Shown: positions 60,010 to 64,000 of the stretch, piece by piece
Layout of the letters: each line of letters starts with the position of its first letter
Numbering within the stretch: the first letter of the stretch is position 1
NCBI GenBank assembly: GCA_037039925.1
Contig: JAXRKP010001480.1
Span: 56,912-120,911, forward strand
From: Doris montereyensis
Lineage: Eukaryota; Mollusca; Gastropoda; Nudibranchia; Dorididae
Direction: 5' to 3'
DNA: 64,000 nucleotides
Notes under the pieces: model-generated
What the model saw: only the letters and a program-made list of their open reading frames with translations
Told to the model about the DNA's origin: nothing
Databases searched by the model: none
Made by a program: the position numbers and the translations under genes

Positions 60010-60480
60010 TAAGTTAAAACTTGACTTTTGACAAATTAAAAGTAAAAGCTAAAGACATTTTTAAGGGGATTTGCAGGTTTTGGAGGGGATTTTTGTTAGT
60101 TTCCAATTCCCCACATGCAAATAAGAGGCAAAGTATTGTGAAAGAGCGTATTAGTCTTCTGGGTGCCATGTTATTGTTAACCCCACATTTGTTATTTTCA
60201 TGAAACAATTTTATTAAATGTCAAGTCAAATAAAAAAGACTCTTATTATTGTTATATTTTAAATGGACTTGGCTAAAGCTTGGAACAATGCAAAATCTGA
60301 CTTTGCCAATTAGATATTTTTGAAAAGTGTATAGCTCTAGATCTAGTGTAAGTTTTCTTTCTTTTTTCATGAGAAATTTATTTTCTTAAAAATTTAGAAA
60401 TATCTAAAAATTGTTGTGAGGTGAATTTTTGTATTCCCACAAGGAAGCTACGTACCAAAAGGTCAATTCAATTGAGCAAT
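60010..60480 (+). repeat. Dispersed repeat similar to 6130-6560
   Basis: Shared blocks in order: aagtattgtgaaagag (aagtattatgaaagag), gtcttctgggtgccatg (gtcttctagtcgccatgg), ttatttt/ttgttttcatga, aatggacttggctaaagctt (aatggatttggctgaaactt) and tgtattcccacaaggaa (tgtatttccactagga). It may belong to the piggyBac-like non-autonomous group. Confidence 0.55.
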
Positions 60481-61006
60481 AGATGTAAATAAAAAGTAGA
60501 TAACAAATTACTGTATAAAACTAGATTTTGAGAACATCGAGTTTGAAGTTTGATGCTGAAAATAGAGAGAATTTAGTCTAAACAATTTCCTGTCAGCCTT
60601 GGGCATCCATAAATATGTACAGTAGTCAAGACATAAACGATGGTCACGGTACCAAGTATTTATTAGTATTAGTACATGTATTTGCAACGAAGACTGCGAA
60701 GTGTTACTGTCTTTGTCATTTGTGGTGATTGTAGGGAATATCCGACACTTTGTCAAAGACAGTTCTAAGATCCTAGCTCTTTGAAATGGCATGTTCTGGC
60801 ATAAAAATGAAATTCCATCAAATCAATGGCATAAGCAAAAAAATGTAATTTCAACAATAATCGATCAATCTAATGATCCAAAAATCTCAAAATCAATATT
60901 TTGAACTGATATCAGTATTATCATCCTTATCAGGAATGGCACCCCACTCTCCCTTATACTTATTTCCATTAAATATAGCCCCAACACTGAATGTATACAA
61001 AACATA

Positions 61007-61270
<264 letters not shown>

Positions 61271-61289
61271 TGTGTATACAATGTAATAA

Positions 61290-62035
61290 AAAGTTAATTA
61301 TAATAGTGATTCAATCAAGTTTGTGATGAGTGAAGTTTCCCACCTTGAAACAGATTTAACAGGATAAGGACATTGGCTATATATGTATATGTATTACATT
61401 TCAGATCTTATTCTTAATATTATTAAGAATGTCAAAGTTGTTTCAGTTAAGCCATTTGTGAGGATCAAGAAAATGTTACATGTATAGGCTGTAGGTGTCA
61501 GTGCCATTCAAACAAGCAGAATACGTTATGATATAAATGTTATGTTGTGTTATCAGTTTTTGTTATTATTATAAAGTGATTTTTAGAGTGACAAAGAAAA
61601 AAGGAATGCTATTTGCCTTACATTGTTTTCAGAGGGCTTACTAGTCAGAGTATCGGCTGTTTCAATGTTTTATAGAAATTAGAGTGATTGTCTCCCTTGC
61701 ACCAGGTTGTCAACAACAAACTTGTGGTTAGGGAAATTATTATTACATATATACATGTATGTTTTTAATGTTGATTTTTAATTTTATTAATATGAATGAT
61801 TAATATTACTGGTATATATATTAATAACATAGATGGAGGTCATTCTATATTAGTCATACATGTGTCTCAAACTGTTTTTGCCCTCGCCTTCTTTAGAAAT
61901 AAGAAAAACCCACATCACAATGAACTGCGCCCCGCCCCCCCCCCTCTAAAATATAACAAACAAACATAACAAAAAACATAAAAGACAAAAAAATAAATAA
62001 ATTAAAGCCCTCATAAATTTTTAACAACATGTATA
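61290..62035. other. Intergenic stretch, no recognised gene
   Basis: AT-rich; a C-run lies near 61930-61941. Nothing else recognised. Confidence 0.4.
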
Positions 62036-62039
62036 CCCA

Positions 62040-62245
62040 TGCATGCACACATATGCACGCACACATGCTTATAAACATACATATATACATACACAAATAC
62101 ATATACATTATACATATATTCATACATCCAAACATACATACATACTCATGTACATACATACATACATACAACGCACATACATACATACATATGAGCACAT
62201 ACAATATATACATACATACATACATACACACATATGTACATATAT
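62040..62245. repeat. Imperfect (ACAT)n microsatellite
   Basis: acat/acac/atac repeats over about 200 bases with interruptions. Readings with His/Thr/Tyr or Met/Tyr/Cys repeats are artefacts. Confidence 0.9.
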
Positions 62246-62944
62246 ATATTATGACGTTATAAGTACATGTATAATAATACCTTATAATACTTTATGTACC
62301 GGTATAGAATTGTGTAACACATAACAAACACATAAATCTATTGTGCATAATAGTACACTGCATGACTAATGACATATTGTTGTGGAAGTTGCTGAAAGTC
62401 ATCACCTTGAGCCTGATAAAAAGTGTTGACAATAAAAAAAAAGCGGTTGACATTAACAGTATTCAGGTGATTCATTTTGATGAAAGAAAGAAAAAAAAAC
62501 GAGACCATGAAAGGATTTTAACCGGGAATGTACTTTAAGTAAGTAGTTTAAGCGAGTTGACTTCTTGTAGTTTCCACTGTATAGATAAGCAGCTGCATGT
62601 ATAACGGTAACTAAGAGTTTTATTCTTATCAAGTATGCCTGTGAAGATTGAGTAATGTTTCATGAATGCTTCCTGCAGCTTCCCATTCAATCGCGTTGTG
62701 CTGAGCAATAAGTTGTAGTGTTTATGGTAACACAGGGAGTCGGCGAAGTAAAGGAAAATTGCTTTCGGTCTGAGTCATCAAAGACGCAAAGTTCACTGTT
62801 CTTATTATATATTTCTATTTTCATTACACATTTCTGATAACAATCTGAAATTTTTATTTGATTTCTCTTGGTCATGTGTCAACATTTGAGGGAGTGAAAG
62901 TTATTTCTTTGCCCCCCCCCCCCCCTTTCCTCCCTCTTTATATG
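62246..62944. other. Intergenic stretch, no recognised gene
   Basis: AT-rich sequence between two repeat arrays; a C-run lies at about 62912-62925. No gene recognised. Confidence 0.4.
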
Positions 62945-64000
62945 ATTTCTATTTAATGTATTTTATCCATGTATCTGTATTTCTATTTAACTGTATTTTA
63001 TCCATGTATCTATCTTTCTATTCTTTCATATTTTATCTATGTATCTATATTTCTATTTGACCATATTTTATCCATGTATCTATATTTCTGTTTAACTATA
63101 TTTTATCCATGTATTTTATCTATCCATCTATCCATTTCTATTTAACCATATTTTATCCATGTATCTATCTTTCTATTTAACTTCATATTTTATCTATGTA
63201 TCTATCTCTCTATTAAACTGTATTTTATCCATGTATCTATATTTCTATTTAACTTATTTTATCCATGTATCTATATTTCTATTTAACCATATTTTATCCA
63301 TGTATCTATATTTCTATTTACTTGTATTTTATCTATGTATCTATATTTCTATTTAATTTTATCTATGTATCTATATTTCTATTTAACTGTATTTTCATTT
63401 ATCTATATTTCTATTTAACTATTTCTATTTAATCTATATTTTATTTAACTATTTTATCCTATATTTCTATTTAACTGTATTTTATCCATGTATCTATATT
63501 TCTATTTAACCATATTTTATCTATGTATCTATATTTCTATTTAACCATATTTTATCTATGTATCTATATTTCTATTTAACCATATTTATCCATGTATCTA
63601 TATTTCTATTTAACCATATTTTATCCATGTATATATCTTTCTATTTAACCATATTTTATCCATGTATCTATATTTCTATTTAACCATATTTTATCCATGT
63701 ATCTATATTTCTATTTAACTGTATTTTATTTAATGTATTTATATGTATCTATATTTTATTTAATATTTTATCCATGTATCTATATTTCTATTTAACCATA
63801 TTTTAGCTATGTATCTATATTTCTATTTAACCATATTTTATCCATGTATCTATATTTCTATTTAACCATATTTTATCCATGTATCTATATTTCTATTTAA
63901 CTGTATATCTATTTATCTATGTATCTATCTATCGATTTCTATATCGATCTTTATAGATCTATCTATCTATGTAATCTATGTATCTATCTATGTATTTATC
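62945..64000. repeat. Minisatellite, unit about 35 bases, runs off the window
   Basis: The unit is atttctatttaaccatatttt then atccatgtatctat, repeated about 29 times with substitutions (aaccat/aactgt, atccat/atctat) and some short or joined units. The last 80 bases grade into plain tatc/tctatg repeats. The array continues past the right edge, so its length is unknown. Confidence 0.95.

Noticed and set aside
61893..62324. His/Thr/Tyr-rich and Met/Tyr/Cys-rich readings
   Set aside because: Artefacts of the ACAT repeat tract.
63159..63356. Hydrophobic repeated reading that looks like membrane segments
   Set aside because: Translation of the 35-base minisatellite; the periodicity is that of the DNA repeat.
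62900..64000. CRISPR-like array
   Set aside because: The repeats are contiguous, with no unique spacers, and the genome is eukaryotic.

Overview
This is a eukaryotic, AT-rich, repeat-dense genomic window. The genes have GT-AG introns, and there are tRNA-derived SINEs, LINE remnants, DNA-transposon remnants, long microsatellites and minisatellites. The gene forms and the many dispersed repeats point to an invertebrate, most likely a mollusc or another lophotrochozoan. That placement is an inference; nothing in the window fixes the species.

Three protein-coding genes are well supported. (1) On the + strand, about 4852-28115, lies a large many-exon gene for a Tudor scaffold protein: a C-terminal half RRM, an Arg/Gly-rich stretch, a MYND zinc finger, a charged linker, about six extended Tudor modules and an acidic/basic C-terminus. 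RRM plus MYND plus Tudor is the Drosophila Vreteno architecture, and MYND plus multiple Tudors is TDRD1; both act in the germline piRNA pathway. Its first exons lie outside the window or were not recognised. (2) On the - strand, 42333-35914, is a complete ten-exon BIN3 (bridging integrator 3, N-BAR) gene starting from an exon with only 8 coding bases. (3) On the + strand, 50588-51274, is an intronless ADO (2-aminoethanethiol/cysteine dioxygenase) gene.

The most striking feature is inside gene 1. One exon of about 2 kb (19846-21894) carries three head-to-tail, nearly identical copies of a whole Tudor module plus linker, 616-629 bases per unit. All three genes contain single-base frame breaks, often in homopolymers. 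Because three unrelated conserved genes are affected the same way, and because the three Tudor copies carry different indels at the same spots, I favour uncorrected sequencing indels over pseudogene decay.

Layout: 1-730 unassigned; 735-4450 rearranged LINE (-); 4852-28115 Tudor gene with many intronic repeats; 28116-34180 3' flank and DNA-transposon debris; 34190-35365 LINE 3' half (+); 35914-42333 BIN3; 42832-44308 LINE 5' half (+), cut off by a TIR element at 44310-46275; 45678-48040 further inverted repeats; 48041-48832 a compound tandem/inverted repeat; 50588-51274 ADO; 51645-64000 SINEs, a decayed mariner transposase, microsatellites, and a 35-base minisatellite array that runs off the right end.
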